NCBI GenBank assembly: GCA_963799975.1
Contig: CAWCZF010000002.1
Location: 1,302,001-1,366,000, forward strand
Direction: 5' to 3'
DNA: 64,000 nt
DNA from: Actinoallomurus sp963799975
GTDB taxonomy: Bacteria > Actinomycetota > Actinomycetes > Streptosporangiales > Streptosporangiaceae
Positions 38,855-48,579 of the stretch are shown one piece after another. Every line of letters begins with the position of its first letter. Positions within the stretch are counted from its first letter, which is position 1. The notes below the pieces were generated by a model that worked only from the letters and a program-made list of their open reading frames with translations, had not been told where the DNA came from and did no database searches. A program made the translations under genes and the position numbers.

Positions 38855-39519
38855 TCACGGTGTTAGCTTCTCGTCCCGTGGTGGAGCACCAGGACGAGAC
38901 CAGGGCGGCCTATGACGGGGTCGTGGAGCTGTACGCGTCGATGTTCGCCGACCGGCTGGAGAGGTGGCCGTTCACGCGTGTCATGCTCAGTGGCTTCGCC
39001 GCGTCGGTACGCGCGACGGGGAATCCGCGGGTGGCCGACGTCGGGTGCGGGCCCGGACACGTGACGGCCCTGCTGTGTGACCTCGGGGTGGACGCCTTCG
39101 GGCTCGACCTGTCCCCGGGCATGGTCGACCACGCACGTCGGGCGCATCCGGCACTGCGGTTCGACGAGGCGCGGATCGAGGCGCTGCCGGTCGAGGACGG
39201 CGCGCTCGGCGGCGTGCTGGCGCACTATTCGCTGATCCACACCCCGCCGGAGGAAGTGCCCGCGCTACTCGCCGAAGTCGCGCGCGTCCTGGCGCCGGAG
39301 GGTCTGTTCCTGGTCTCGTTCTTCGCGACCGACGGAGCGGAGCCGGTCCGCTTCGACCACAAGGTGACGCCCGCCTACAGCTGGCCCGTGGACCGGCTCG
39401 ACGCGCTGCTGGCCGGGGCCGGGTTCGTCACGTTCGCCCGGCTCGTCCACGATCCGGCCTCCGAACGCGGCTTTCTCGACGCCCACCTGCTCGCCCGCCG
39501 GGTGCCTGCCGACCGATAA
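38851..39519 (+). CDS. SAM-dependent methyltransferase (class I)
   Basis: About 222 residues. Motif I is VADVGCGPGHVTALL, motif II FGLDLSPGMVDHARR, and the following segments GALGGVLAHYSLIHTPPEE and RVLAPEGLFLVSFFA are standard for class I small-molecule methyltransferases. Start is uncertain: GTG 38851 overlaps the lipoprotein stop (GTGA), whereas GTG 38878 or 38881 begins directly with VEHQDETRAAYDGVVELY, the usual family start. The substrate is unknown. It converges on the Tad-locus membrane protein with 8 bp between them. Confidence 0.8.
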   Translation: MITVLASRPVVEHQDETRAAYDGVVELYASMFADRLERWPFTRVMLSGFAASVRATGNPRVADVGCGPGHVTALLCDLGVDAFGLDLSPGMVDHARRAHPALRFDEARIEALPVEDGALGGVLAHYSLIHTPPEEVPALLAEVARVLAPEGLFLVSFFATDGAEPVRFDHKVTPAYSWPVDRLDALLAGAGFVTFARLVHDPASERGFLDAHLLARRVPADR

Positions 39520-39527
39520 CGAGCGGG

Positions 39528-42494
39528 TCAGCCCGTGCCGCGGGCGGCGACGCCGCGCCACTGCGGGAGGAGTTCCTCCACCAGAGCCTCGGTCTCCGGC
39601 TGCATCTGGTCCGTGTACGGGTCGGCCTCGACGCGGTCGCGCAGCCGGTCGACGACCTCGCGTACCTGGGCCGCGTCCCCCGTGGCGTGGGTGGCGCGCA
39701 GGAGGTCGCGCCACAGGCCCTCGTCGCCGGTGGCCAGGCGCAGGCCCGCGTGCGCGGCGGCGATCGCGCCTCGCGGGTCACCGTCGTCCAGCCGCATCAG
39801 CACCAGCCGGTGCGCGACGTCCGCGACACGCGCCGTCGCCTCGTACTCGAAGTCTTCGGTCGCGAGCCAGCCGTAGCGTCCGCGCGGGCGGCCGTCCATC
39901 AGGCGGCCGCGTACGAGTTCGAGCGCGTAGGTCATGTACGCGGTCTCCGAGGCGGGCTCGGCCGCGGACCGCCAGACCAGCCAGCGGAACATCTCCCAGT
40001 CCACGCGCACCTCCGAACCGAGCCGGATGCGGCCACGCTCGTCGTAGTAGAGGTTCGCGCGGCCACGCGAGTCGCGGCCCAGCCAGTCGGCCACCCGCCC
40101 CACGGTCGCGTCGCGTACCCCCGCCGACACTCCGCGCGGCCACACCGCGCCGCCGAGCACGGTCGGGTGCACGCCCTCCGGGTGGGTCGCCAGATAGACG
40201 AGTACCTCGGTGCAGATCGCGCGGCGGCTCTCGTCCAGCGGCTCTGGCGCGTCGACCTCGACCGGGCCGAGCAGCCGGATGTCGACGGCCGGGTGCCCGT
40301 CCGAACCCGGCGGCGCGACCGGCGGCTGGGCCTCCGGGTCGTCATAGGGGACGCCCTCGGTACGGCCGGCGGTGCGAAACAGCTCCACGACCGCGCGGTA
40401 GTGCTGCTCGGGCACGAGTTGCGCGTCGACGTCGAAGCCGAGCACGCCCGCGCGCAGCCGAGCGTCGGCGGTGACGTCCCAGGTCCAGGTCGCGCCCGGG
40501 ACCTCGCCGGCGACGATGTAGCCGGCCGCCATGCGCCGGCCCGTACGCGCGAGGGCCACGAGGCGTTCGGCCTCCTCCGGCGCGGGCGGGTCGGCCATGA
40601 TCAGGTAGTGCGGCATCCACGCCTCGCCGAACACGCCGCGGCACCGGCCGGTCAGCACCGAGTCGACTCCGGACGCCTCCAGCGCCTGGCGTACCTCCTC
40701 GCTGCGTCCCTCCAGCTCCGGGAGCGCCTCGGCCAGCGAACCCACGACGCGGATCCGGTCGGGCGCGACCAGCGCGATCTCCTCGTCGAAGCCGACCAGC
40801 GTGATCCGCATGTGGTCCGACCAGCGGTTGGTGGCCAGCTCGACGGCGACCGCGGCGAGCACCGCGCGGCGGACGTCGGCCGGGCCGTGCAGCGCGATGA
40901 GTCCGTGCGCCGCCTCGAGGTCGACCAGGATGCGGCCGGTGTCGTTGGTGCCGATCGAGACCAGCCCGGGGTACGGCGCCAGCACGTCGGCGAGGTCACC
41001 GGTGGCCAGGCCGTCGAGCGCGGTCGCGTCCAGCCGCCACACCTGGCCGTTGTCGTACTCCTGCCACGGCGCGGGCGGGTTGCGGTCGGCCGGGGCGATC
41101 CACAGGTCGAGGCTGTCGGGGCCGAGGTGCACGCCGTACACGGTCGGGAGCGTACGGTCGTCGGCGGCCAGGGCCATGGAGAGCCGGCGCAGGCCGAGGT
41201 CGAGCAGGCGCGTCGCCTCGGTGTCGGCGCCGATGCGCAGGGCGTGCTCGGCCAGTGCCGCGTCGCCGTCCGGCCGGGGGATCATGGTGCCGAAGGCGCG
41301 GTGCCAGAGCTGCTCGCGCCGCCGGCGGCCAAGGCCCGCGAGCAGGCCGGCCGCCAGCAGCGACGCCACGGCCAGCTCCTGCGGCCAGCCGAAGACGGGC
41401 TGCGCGACGGCCGGCGGCGCGGTCTGGCGCGTCGGCTCCGGCCGTACCGGCTCACGCGCGGGAGGTGTCTGTGCGGACGGGGCGTGTGCGGGGGGCGTCT
41501 GTACGGGCGGCGGCGGCAACGCACCGTCCGGCGCGGGCACCTCGGGCCCCTCGTCGATCGGCGGGCGGCCCGCCTCCCGGTCGGCGCGGTCATCCCGCGC
41601 CTCCTGCCGCGCCGCGTGCCGCGCGGCCTCGACCGCCTGCTGCTCGGTGTCGACGTACCCCTCGTGGTGCAGGCCGCCGGGCACCTGCGAGTGCGGTACG
41701 CCGTGCTCGTGCTGCCCGTCGTACGGGCCCTTGTCCACGATCTCCACGTGCGTGGCGTCGGCCGGCATGTCGAGGACCCAGCCGGGACGGATCAGGCTGG
41801 CCATGGTGAGGCGCGTGCCGTCCGGCTGGAGCTTGCCCTTGTTGAGCGAGTAGATCTCGCGGTAGCGCCGTCCGTCGCCCAGGCACTTCTCGGCGATCTC
41901 CCAGAGGCTCTCGTGGTGCCGTCCGGCCGGCGGGCGGACGCGGTAGATCTTGCGTACTGCGTCCTTCTCCATCAGCGTCGGGTTGTCCGCGCCCGGCTGC
42001 TGGGCCACCGGCTCGGCCGGCCGCGCCGTCTCGTTCCGCTGCTCGGGCGTGACGACGCGCTGCTGGATGTGCGTGGCCCGCACCCCGGTGATCACCGGCA
42101 TGACCGCGGTGGTGGCGGTGAACAGCAGCAGCGCCGCGACGACCAACCGGTGCGCGAGCGCCTGCGGACCGCCCGCGAGCGGCACACGCGCGGGTACGCC
42201 GACGCCGCGGATGCCCGCGTACACCTCGACCAGAACGCAGGCGGCCAGTTGCAGCCAGGCCAGCCAGACGATGATGACCAGGACGTGCAGCAGCGCCGCG
42301 GTGTCGAGCCGCTGGGTCAGCGTCTCGGTGGAGGGCAGCTTGCCGGGGATCGGCGAGCCGAAGAAGGTCAGCAGCGCGAACGGCACGCCGAGGATCAGAG
42401 CGACGAGCGCGGCCATCGCGAGGACGCCGGCGAGGACGTCGCCGGCGCTGCGTCTGCGGTCGATACGGACCGGCGGCCGCTGGATCGAGCTCAT
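39528..42494 (-). CDS. LysM/BTAD membrane protein ending the Tad locus
   Basis: 988 residues, intact. Three membrane helices lie in the first 140 residues (VLAGVLAMAALVALILGVPF, LLHVLVIIVWLAWLQLAACV, LVVAALLLFTATTAVM). A LysM-like domain follows (HHESLWEIAEKCLGDGRRYR, ASLIRPGWVLDMP), then a Pro-rich linker and a fourth helix (LAVASLLAAGLLAGL). The large C-terminal part ends in a winged-helix/BTAD module like those of SARP regulators: IRLLGPVEVDAPEPL, VLVYLATHPEGVHPTVLGG, and tetratricopeptide-like helices. Its ATG overlaps the preceding gene by 4 bp. The layout suggests an envelope sensor tied to the pilus rather than a soluble activator. Confidence 0.75.
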   Translation of the reverse strand: MSSIQRPPVRIDRRRSAGDVLAGVLAMAALVALILGVPFALLTFFGSPIPGKLPSTETLTQRLDTAALLHVLVIIVWLAWLQLAACVLVEVYAGIRGVGVPARVPLAGGPQALAHRLVVAALLLFTATTAVMPVITGVRATHIQQRVVTPEQRNETARPAEPVAQQPGADNPTLMEKDAVRKIYRVRPPAGRHHESLWEIAEKCLGDGRRYREIYSLNKGKLQPDGTRLTMASLIRPGWVLDMPADATHVEIVDKGPYDGQHEHGVPHSQVPGGLHHEGYVDTEQQAVEAARHAARQEARDDRADREAGRPPIDEGPEVPAPDGALPPPPVQTPPAHAPSAQTPPAREPVRPEPTRQTAPPAVAQPVFGWPQELAVASLLAAGLLAGLGRRRREQLWHRAFGTMIPRPDGDAALAEHALRIGADTEATRLLDLGLRRLSMALAADDRTLPTVYGVHLGPDSLDLWIAPADRNPPAPWQEYDNGQVWRLDATALDGLATGDLADVLAPYPGLVSIGTNDTGRILVDLEAAHGLIALHGPADVRRAVLAAVAVELATNRWSDHMRITLVGFDEEIALVAPDRIRVVGSLAEALPELEGRSEEVRQALEASGVDSVLTGRCRGVFGEAWMPHYLIMADPPAPEEAERLVALARTGRRMAAGYIVAGEVPGATWTWDVTADARLRAGVLGFDVDAQLVPEQHYRAVVELFRTAGRTEGVPYDDPEAQPPVAPPGSDGHPAVDIRLLGPVEVDAPEPLDESRRAICTEVLVYLATHPEGVHPTVLGGAVWPRGVSAGVRDATVGRVADWLGRDSRGRANLYYDERGRIRLGSEVRVDWEMFRWLVWRSAAEPASETAYMTYALELVRGRLMDGRPRGRYGWLATEDFEYEATARVADVAHRLVLMRLDDGDPRGAIAAAHAGLRLATGDEGLWRDLLRATHATGDAAQVREVVDRLRDRVEADPYTDQMQPETEALVEELLPQWRGVAARGTG

Positions 42495-42997
42495 CGGGTG
42501 CGCGACGTGATGGCCCCGGCCGGCCGGCCGGGGAGGAGACGCCGCTCCCTCCTTGGGATGTCGGTGGTGGTCGATGGCGCGTTCAGCTCGGCACGGGTCG
42601 CCGGGGGTGCGGGTACGGCCGGTCGCCGGCCGTGGCTCAGGTGACGCAGCAGCAGCCGCTCGGTCGTCTCTCCCAGGCGATGGCCGGCGGCTTCGGGCCG
42701 GGATGCCGCGTACGTGCCCGGGGGTCGCGGGGCGGGCACGATACGCGCCACGTCCGCGAGCCCGGCCACACGCGCGAGCTCGGCATCGCTCGCGGGCGCG
42801 GTGAGGAACCGGGCCAGGGTCCTGCGACCCGCGACCGCGCTCGGCTCCGCACCCGCCCGAGGACGGTCGGACACGCGTGCGAACGGTGCCGGGGAGTCCG
42901 TCCACAGGGTGGGGACAACGCCGCCGTACGTACGCCGACCGTACGGGGAGACCGGCCGGGGGGCCGGTCGGCGAACCGCGAACCTCAACCTGCTCAC
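42491..42997 (-). CDS. Hypothetical Arg/Pro-rich protein in the Tad locus
   Basis: 168 residues, no recognised domain. Composition is rich in Arg, Pro and Ala (RRPAPRPVSPYGRR, TLARFLTAPASDAELARVAG, ETTERLLLRHLSHG). It is placed between the TadE-like genes and the LysM/BTAD gene, on the same strand, and its stop overlaps the next start by 4 bp (ATGA), which argues that it is translated. GTG start at 42997, 32 bp after the preceding stop. An undetected indel may distort part of the sequence. Confidence 0.5.
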   Translation of the reverse strand: MSRLRFAVRRPAPRPVSPYGRRTYGGVVPTLWTDSPAPFARVSDRPRAGAEPSAVAGRRTLARFLTAPASDAELARVAGLADVARIVPAPRPPGTYAASRPEAAGHRLGETTERLLLRHLSHGRRPAVPAPPATRAELNAPSTTTDIPRRERRLLPGRPAGAITSRTR

Positions 42998-43029
42998 TCC
43001 TTCGGGTCGTAGCGGGTGGGAGAGCGGGG

Positions 43030-43449
43030 TCAGATCCCCTCCTGCGGATGGGCGAACGCCGTCGATGACATTGTCATGTCCGCGAAGCCGAAAGCGCTGA
43101 GCAGTTGGAACTTCACCCGGATCTTGATGTCGACACGCGCGGCCTGGCCACCCGAGGCGTCACACCCGATCGGGGGCCTGACCTCGGAGTACTTGCTCGC
43201 GAGCAGCCGCGCGCGGCGGCACGGGCCATCGCCCGCGAGAATGCGCGCCCGGCCGGTGCTCCGCAGGTAGGGGACATCGATGTCGTCCGCGGCCGCGCGT
43301 GCGGCCTGCTCGGCGATGTCGGCGGCGCGCTGGCGGGCGTGGATGGCGAGGCCGCCATCGACCAGCAGGCCGGCCAGCACAAGGACGAACACGGCGAAGA
43401 TCGCCGTGAACAGCGCCACCGTCCCCCGGTCCTCCCCCGGCCGCCTCAC
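43030..43449 (-). CDS. TadE/TadG-like pseudopilin, third copy
   Basis: 139 residues. N-terminal DRGTVALFTAIFAVFVLVLA is the single membrane helix typical of TadG/Rv3654c-like proteins, followed by GGLAIHARQRAADIAEQAAR. The remainder is extracytoplasmic. GTG 43449 overlaps the previous stop by 4 bp. Minor pilins of this type are believed to start or cap Tad pili. Confidence 0.75.
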   Translation of the reverse strand: MRRPGEDRGTVALFTAIFAVFVLVLAGLLVDGGLAIHARQRAADIAEQAARAAADDIDVPYLRSTGRARILAGDGPCRRARLLASKYSEVRPPIGCDASGGQAARVDIKIRVKFQLLSAFGFADMTMSSTAFAHPQEGI

Positions 43450-43856
43450 TCCACCCTCCTCAGCGTGTCGATCGGCGCCGTGGCCGTACCGGTCATCGCC
43501 TTGGAGGCTTTGAAGCCGATGAGCGACAGGCCGGTCAGGTTGATGTCGCAGTGGACCGCGACGGAGACCTGACCGCCGCGGCGCCACTGGGAGAAGTCCA
43601 CCACGGTGTTCGGCAGGGTGCGGCACCATTTACGGCCGCCGAGCGTCTGCCGGGCGGCGTCGGTGGCGGCCGCGTTCGCGCTCGGCCGGCTGCGGCCGAG
43701 TGAGGCCGCGCGCGCGGCGTCGCGCGCCGCGCCGTCGACCTGGCTCTGCGCCTCGACGACGCGGCCCAGCCCGACCATGACCATCATGAAGGCCACGAGC
43801 AGCGGCGTCAGCAGCGCCAACTCGAGTGCCATCGTCCCCGCGTCCCGTCGTCTCAT
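43446..43856 (-). CDS. TadE-like minor pilin, second copy
   Basis: 136 residues. After RRRDAGTMALELALLTPLLV (TadE signature with Glu at position +5 of the hydrophobic segment) comes the membrane helix and DGAARDAARAASLGRS, then an extracytoplasmic domain with a Cys pair (RKWCRTLPNT, VAVHCDINLTG). ATG 43856 overlaps the preceding stop by 4 bp; an upstream codon at 43904 would add residues inside the neighbour. Confidence 0.8.
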   Translation of the reverse strand: MRRRDAGTMALELALLTPLLVAFMMVMVGLGRVVEAQSQVDGAARDAARAASLGRSRPSANAAATDAARQTLGGRKWCRTLPNTVVDFSQWRRGGQVSVAVHCDINLTGLSLIGFKASKAMTGTATAPIDTLRRVE

Positions 43857-44278
43857 GGCTGGTTCGCGCACGTCTCCCCCGCGCCGACGTCGGGCCGGTA
43901 GCACTCGACCGGGCCGCCGGAGTGCTCGGTGACGTGGAACCTGAAGAACGGCACGACCGGGATGGCGTCGCCGGCGACGGTCACCCCGCGTTCGTTCGCG
44001 CCCCCGTCGGGCACCGCCTGAACACGGGTCAGCAGCTTCGGGCCGATCTTGTTGACGTAACCGACCCCTTCCGCCGTCGCCGCCGACCGCCAGTCTCCGC
44101 TGCGTTGCTCGCGCGCGACCCGCGCGGCGGCCTGCGCGGCGGCGAGTGCGACGTGCCGGGCGTGGAACACCAGGGCGAACTGGACCACCAGCAGGATGAC
44201 GAGCAGCAGGACCGGCGTGAGCAGGGCGAGCTCCAGCGTGTTGGCGCCCCGGTCCGTACGCTTGCTCGTCCGTGTCAC
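43853..44278 (-). CDS. TadE-like minor pilin, first copy
   Basis: 141 residues. The TadE signature is RGANTLELALLTPVLLLVIL, followed by VQFALVFHARHVALAAAQAA. The extracytoplasmic part ends with two cysteines (VECYRPDVGAGETCANQP), which could form a disulfide. It is the first of three TadE-type genes in tandem with 4-bp overlaps, downstream of the Flp-like pilin gene. Confidence 0.82.
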   Translation of the reverse strand: MTRTSKRTDRGANTLELALLTPVLLLVILLVVQFALVFHARHVALAAAQAAARVAREQRSGDWRSAATAEGVGYVNKIGPKLLTRVQAVPDGGANERGVTVAGDAIPVVPFFRFHVTEHSGGPVECYRPDVGAGETCANQP

Positions 44279-44320
44279 GTTGAACCCTGCGAATCCGTCT
44301 CGTCGTGCGTCGGCCGCACC

Positions 44321-44557
44321 TCAGTTACCGGGGCCGTTGTCCACGTTGATCTTGTTGGCGGCGGCCGTGACCCGCCGGTAGATGACCCAGCCCACAGTGA
44401 TCGCGATGAGGGCGAGGATGCCGGTGATGATGGCCCACTCGATCGCCGACGCACCGCGGGTCCGGTCGGTCTCGGTACGCAACCGGTGGATCCGCGTCCC
44501 GACGCACGCTCGGACGTACGCGACGAGGGGGTCGTTCATCGGATTCAGCCACTGCAT
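44321..44557 (-). CDS. Flp-type pilin
   Basis: About 78 residues from ATG 44557, which has AGGTG upstream. The C-terminal half is the class III prepilin: basic leader TDRTR, cleavage at G|ASAIEWAIITGILALIA with Glu five residues after the Gly, then a hydrophobic helix and RRVTAAANKINVDNG. It should be the major structural subunit of the pilus. The leader is unusually long (about 45 residues). A prepilin peptidase gene is not in the window. Confidence 0.8.
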   Translation of the reverse strand: MQWLNPMNDPLVAYVRACVGTRIHRLRTETDRTRGASAIEWAIITGILALIAITVGWVIYRRVTAAANKINVDNGPGN

Positions 44558-44607
44558 GGAGCACCTCGCAGTTGGGATAGGGGTTGGCTGGGGCAGGAAC
44601 CGGCTCA

Positions 44608-45522
44608 TCAGGAGGCGACCACGCGCATCACCGCCGGATAGGCAAGGAAGACCAAGAAACCGGCACAGAGCAGGAGCTGGGCGACGAGCATGGACTGAGA
44701 GCGTTCACCGGCCTTTCCCTCGATGTCGGCGAGCTGGCGGCTGCGCATGCTGGCCGCGCGTGCGGACAGTGACTGGCGTACCTTCGCCCCGTCGTCGGCC
44801 ACCAGCGCGAGAGCCGCGGACAGGTCGCGCAGCTCGTCCACGTTGACGTCGTCGCCGAGCCGGCCCAGGGCCTGCCACGGGGTGGTCCCGGTGATCCGCG
44901 CGTTGGACAGCGCGTCGCGGATGCGGCGTACGGCCCAGCCTTCGCCGACGTTGGCGGCGGTCATCAGGGCCTCCGGCACGCCGCGGCCGCCGGCGAGGTT
45001 CATCGCGACCAGGTCGAGGAAGGCGCTGACCGCGTGGCGGAAGTCGCGCCGCCGCGAGGCCGCCTCCTGGCGGAGCTGCATGTCGGGCAGGAGGAAGAAG
45101 ACCAGCGCGAACAGGATCCCCAGCCATACCGGCACGGCGACCACGACGTTGAGGCCGAGGATGGCGAAGTAGGCGACGAGGATCGGGATGAACACGATCG
45201 CGCCCGTCGCGAGCAGGAACTTGGTGGCCAGAAACGTCTCGAACGATCGGTCCAGCAGTGCCAGGTCCGCGCGTACGGACCGCTGCTGCCATCCGCGCGC
45301 CTCGTAGAAGGCCGCCAGCGACCGGCCGACGCGTGCGCGCAGCCCGGTGACCCGCTCGGCGGTGCCGGTGGTACGGCGCGAGGGCTCGGCCTCGCCCCGA
45401 CGGCGAGCGGCGTCGAAGGCGGCGAGCCGCGCCGACAGGCCGGGACGCGGCGGGAAGATCGCACGGAAGAGGAGGTACGCGCCGAGCCCGAAGAAGGCGC
45501 CGGCCAGCAGGGCGACGGTCAT
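44608..45522 (-). CDS. tadC: Tad pilus membrane protein TadC (T2SS F family)
   Basis: 304 residues, intact. T2SSF domain with helices TKFLLATGAIVFIPILVAYF, VVAVPVWLGILFALVFFL and C-terminal LVAQLLLCAGFLVFLAYPAV. The cytoplasmic loop has the typical FRHAVSAFLDLVAMNLAGGR and ADDGAKVRQSLSARAASMR. ATG overlaps the tadB stop by 4 bp. TadB and TadC form the inner-membrane platform on which the TadA motor acts. Confidence 0.88.
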   Translation of the reverse strand: MTVALLAGAFFGLGAYLLFRAIFPPRPGLSARLAAFDAARRRGEAEPSRRTTGTAERVTGLRARVGRSLAAFYEARGWQQRSVRADLALLDRSFETFLATKFLLATGAIVFIPILVAYFAILGLNVVVAVPVWLGILFALVFFLLPDMQLRQEAASRRRDFRHAVSAFLDLVAMNLAGGRGVPEALMTAANVGEGWAVRRIRDALSNARITGTTPWQALGRLGDDVNVDELRDLSAALALVADDGAKVRQSLSARAASMRSRQLADIEGKAGERSQSMLVAQLLLCAGFLVFLAYPAVMRVVAS

Positions 45523-46486
45523 CGCGCGCCTCCTCGTGGAGCGGTGGTGGTGCCGTTGCCGGGTGTGCTGCGCTGCCAGCGTGCGACGCTTTCGGGCACC
45601 TCGGCCGGTACGCCCGGCTTTTCGGCGTCCGCGGAGGCCAGGAACCGCTGCGGCGTCTCGTACTTGGCCAGGCGGCGCAGCCAGATGAAGCCGACCCCGA
45701 ACAGTCCGACCACGACCGCGAGGACGAGCTGGCCGGTGACCGTGTCATAGCTCGCGACGTAGGTGCGGTTGACGACCGCGAGCAGGAGCGCGGTGCCCAC
45801 CGAGACGCCGACGACGATCTGCACGCTGCGGCGGGTGGTGCGGCGGTTCGCCTCGACGCGGCGGCGCATGTCCAGCTCGGCGCGCGCGGAGTCGGCGAGC
45901 GCCCCGAGCATGTCGCGCAGGCCGGGCCCGCGCAGCCGCGCGTTGAGGATCAGCGCGGCGACCACCAGGTCGGCGGACGCGTCGTCGAGGTCGTCGCCGA
46001 ACCTGCGCAGCGCGTCGGCGAGCGGCACCCGCGTGTGCATGCGGTCGACCAGCGCCTGTACGTGCGGGTGCAGCACCGGGGCCACGGCGCGCAGCGACGA
46101 CGGGATGGCCTGTTCGAGGCCGACCGCGCCGGCGATGGTGTCGCGCAGGGACTCGGTCCAGGCGGCGAGCGCCTCCAGGCGCGCCATCGAGCGGCGTTCT
46201 TCGGGCGCGCCGCCGCCGATGCTGTTCCAGCCGAGCACGAGCAGGGCGGCGCCGATGCCCGCGACCGGCCAGCGCGTGACGACCAGCACGACCACTCCCG
46301 CGATGGCGGCGAGCGGCCGTACGCGTGCGAAGGTGCGGACGAGCTGCTCGCGGCTGCGGCCCGGACGGCTTGCCCGGCCGCGGGCGTACGCCGCGTATCG
46401 CCATGACGAGCAGCAGCACACCGCCGCCGGCCAGCGCTCCCGGCGAGGAGGGCGAGCGCGAGGTCGCCCGAGAGCACCCCGGTCAC
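45519..46486 (-). CDS. tadB: Tad pilus membrane protein TadB (T2SS F family), frameshifted
   Basis: About 322 residues. The GTG at 46486 overlaps the cpaF stop by 4 bp. The first helix (SGDLALALLAG) and the next (GGVLLLVMAIRGV) are in different frames because of indels near 46435 and 46370. The rest is continuous: ARLEALAAWTESLRDTIAGA, DDLDDASADLVVAALILNAR and two C-terminal helices (VGVSVGTALLLAVV, LVLAVVVGLFGVGFIWL). Platform partner of TadC. Confidence 0.85.
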
Positions 46487-47786
46487 CAGATCGCTCCGTG
46501 AGACGGGTCGTACCCGTAGGGCACGAGCTCGTTGGCGCAGGCGATCGGCGCGGCGGGCCGTGCTCCGCCGTCCGGAGCGGGCTCGAAGATCTCGCTGGAC
46601 AGGACACGGCCGTCGCAGCCGGTGACCTCGCGGATGCTGGAGACGAACCGGCGCAGCCGCCCGCCGTGCTCGTAGTCGTTGCGCTTCTCGATGAAGACGA
46701 CGAAGTCGATGGCGCCCGCGATCAGCATGTGCGTGGCCTCGATCGGCAGCCGCTCGTCGGACTGGAGCGCGTACGTCGCGATGCGGTTGAAGACCTCCCA
46801 GGAGGAGTTCGCGTGGATCGTGGACAGCGAGCCGTCGTTGCCCTGGGTCATCGCGTTGAGCATGGTGACGATCTCGTCGCCGAGGACCTCGCCGACGATC
46901 ACGCGCGAGGGGTTCATGCGCAGCGACCGGCGTACGAGCCCGGCCATCGTGATCGTGCCCTGGCCCTCGGAGTTGGGCAGCCGCTCCTCCAGCGCCACGA
47001 CGTTCGGGTGCAGCTCGGGGAACTGGTCCAGGCCGAGCTCGAGGGCACGCTCGACGGTGATGAGGCGCTCGCCGCCGGGGATCTCGTTGGCGATCGCCCG
47101 CAGCAGCGTGGTCTTGCCCGGCGTTGGTCGCCCCGGCGATCATGATGTTCTTGCGCGCGGCCACGGCGGCGCGCAGGAACAGGCCGATCTCGGTGGTGAT
47201 GGTGCCGTTGCCGATCAGGTCGGCCAGGAAGACCTTGCCGAGGCGTGCGCGCCGGATCGACAGCGCGGGCCGTACGGTGACGTCCATGACCGCCGACAGC
47301 CGGGAGCCGTCGGGCAGCCGCAGGTCGAGCTGGGGGTTGGCGGAGTCGAACGGGCGGCTGGACAGGCCGCTGTAGGCGGCGAGGATCTGGATCAGCTCGA
47401 TGAGCTCCTCGTCGGACTCGGCCACCGGCTCGGCCATCACCTCGCGGCCGTCGGCGTACCCGATGAAGACGCGGTCGCAGCCGTTGACGTCGACGTTCTC
47501 GATCTCGGAGTCCTCGAGCAAGCGGCTGGAGGCGGCCGACGCCGAACAGCGCGGCGTGCACGCCGGCGGCGAGCTGCTCCTCCTCTTCGGCGTTGGGCGG
47601 ACGGCGGCCCGCGGCGATCTCGGCACGCGCGAACTCCTCCAGGACCTGGCCGATGAGGGCGCGGGCGAACTGGCGCTCGTCCTCGGGGTTCATCGCGGCG
47701 ATGCCGTTGGCGGCGTCGAGCCGGCGCTGGTCGGCCAGCCGGCTGCCGACCTCCTGGCGGAGGCGCTTAACGAGGCTGTGGTCCAC
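46483..47786 (-). CDS. tadA: Tad pilus assembly ATPase (TadA/CpaF), frameshifted
   Basis: About 434 residues; hexameric secretion ATPase powering pilus extension. N-terminal helices start at GTG 47786 (VDHSLVKRLRQEVGSRLADQ). After an indel near 47525 come the CpaF signatures DLRLPDGSRLSAVMD and ALSIRRA. A second indel near 47120 falls inside Walker A: one extra G must be removed to read GATNAGKTTLLRAI. Then follow VERALELGLDQFPELHPNVV, Asp box RMNPSRVIVGEVLGDE, and the His box STIHANSS. Since Walker A is destroyed only by the extra base, a sequencing error is likely. Confidence 0.9.
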
Positions 47787-48579
47787 TTGCCACTCCCTGC
47801 GCTTCGCGGTCCGCCCCCGTGACGCCCGCGACCCGTGCCGCGAGCTCACCGGCGATCTGCCGTGCCGAGCGAATCAGCAGCGATCGGTCGAGTCGCCCGC
47901 CCCACTGGCCCCTCAGCATTTCAGCACCCTTCGGATCGAGCGCGAAACCCCCGAGGACCGTCGCCGGCAGTTTCGCGTTGGAAATGATCCGGCCGACCTC
48001 GGTGATCGACGTCCGGTATTCACTCGGATCCGCGACGACCACGATCCCGATCGGCGTCGCGGCGTGCCCGCCGAGCTCACTCGACAATGTGTTGATGCGT
48101 TCGCGCAGGTGAGCGACGTGTTCGAGGGTCGCGCGCGTGAACAGGACGATCATTGACGCCTCGCGCAGCAGATCGGTCACGGCCGATCCCGCGCCCAACC
48201 GGCCACAATCGGCCACCACGTCGGCGCCGGGAAGATTGGCGAAGGCGCGGCCGAGCGGACTCCAGAGCCAGGTCAGGCCCTGTGCCTGCTCGGCCCTGGT
48301 CAGCCCGACGAGGACGTCGAGACCGCCGTCGAGCCGCTGCGTGTGCTCCCAGACCTGCTCGGCCCGCAGGCCGCGCCGCGCGGTCGCGGCGAGGCTGAGC
48401 AGACCGCGCGCGGGGTTGAGCATGCCGCCGCCCTCGGCGGGCAGCCGGTAGACCAGGTCGCCGCCGGCCTGGTCGCACTCGGCCAGCAGGACCGGGCGCG
48501 GCCAGACGGCGCCCAGCGCGATGGCCGCCGTGGTGACGCCCGGCGCTCCCTTGTCGGCCGCGAGTACGACGAGCCCCAT
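47767..48579 (-). CDS. cpaE: CpaE/TadZ-like MinD-family protein
   Basis: 270 residues, intact. MinD-like fold with a deviant Walker A, AADKGAPGVTTAAIAL, in which the second Lys of the usual KGGxGKT is Val. Then VLLAECDQAGGDLVYRL, LPGADVVADCGRLGAGSAV and IGIVVVADPSEYRTSITEVG. TadZ/CpaE proteins position the pilus machine at the cell pole; loss of the Walker lysine is common among them. ATG 48579 shares a base with the previous TGA, and the end overlaps tadA by 20 bp. Confidence 0.82.
   Translation of the reverse strand: MGLVVLAADKGAPGVTTAAIALGAVWPRPVLLAECDQAGGDLVYRLPAEGGGMLNPARGLLSLAATARRGLRAEQVWEHTQRLDGGLDVLVGLTRAEQAQGLTWLWSPLGRAFANLPGADVVADCGRLGAGSAVTDLLREASMIVLFTRATLEHVAHLRERINTLSSELGGHAATPIGIVVVADPSEYRTSITEVGRIISNAKLPATVLGGFALDPKGAEMLRGQWGGRLDRSLLIRSARQIAGELAARVAGVTGADREAQGVASGPQPR

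Noticed and set aside
39687..42644. 985-codon plus-strand frame opposite the LysM/BTAD gene
   Set aside because: Low-complexity translation with no start signal; the minus-strand protein has membrane, LysM and BTAD segments.
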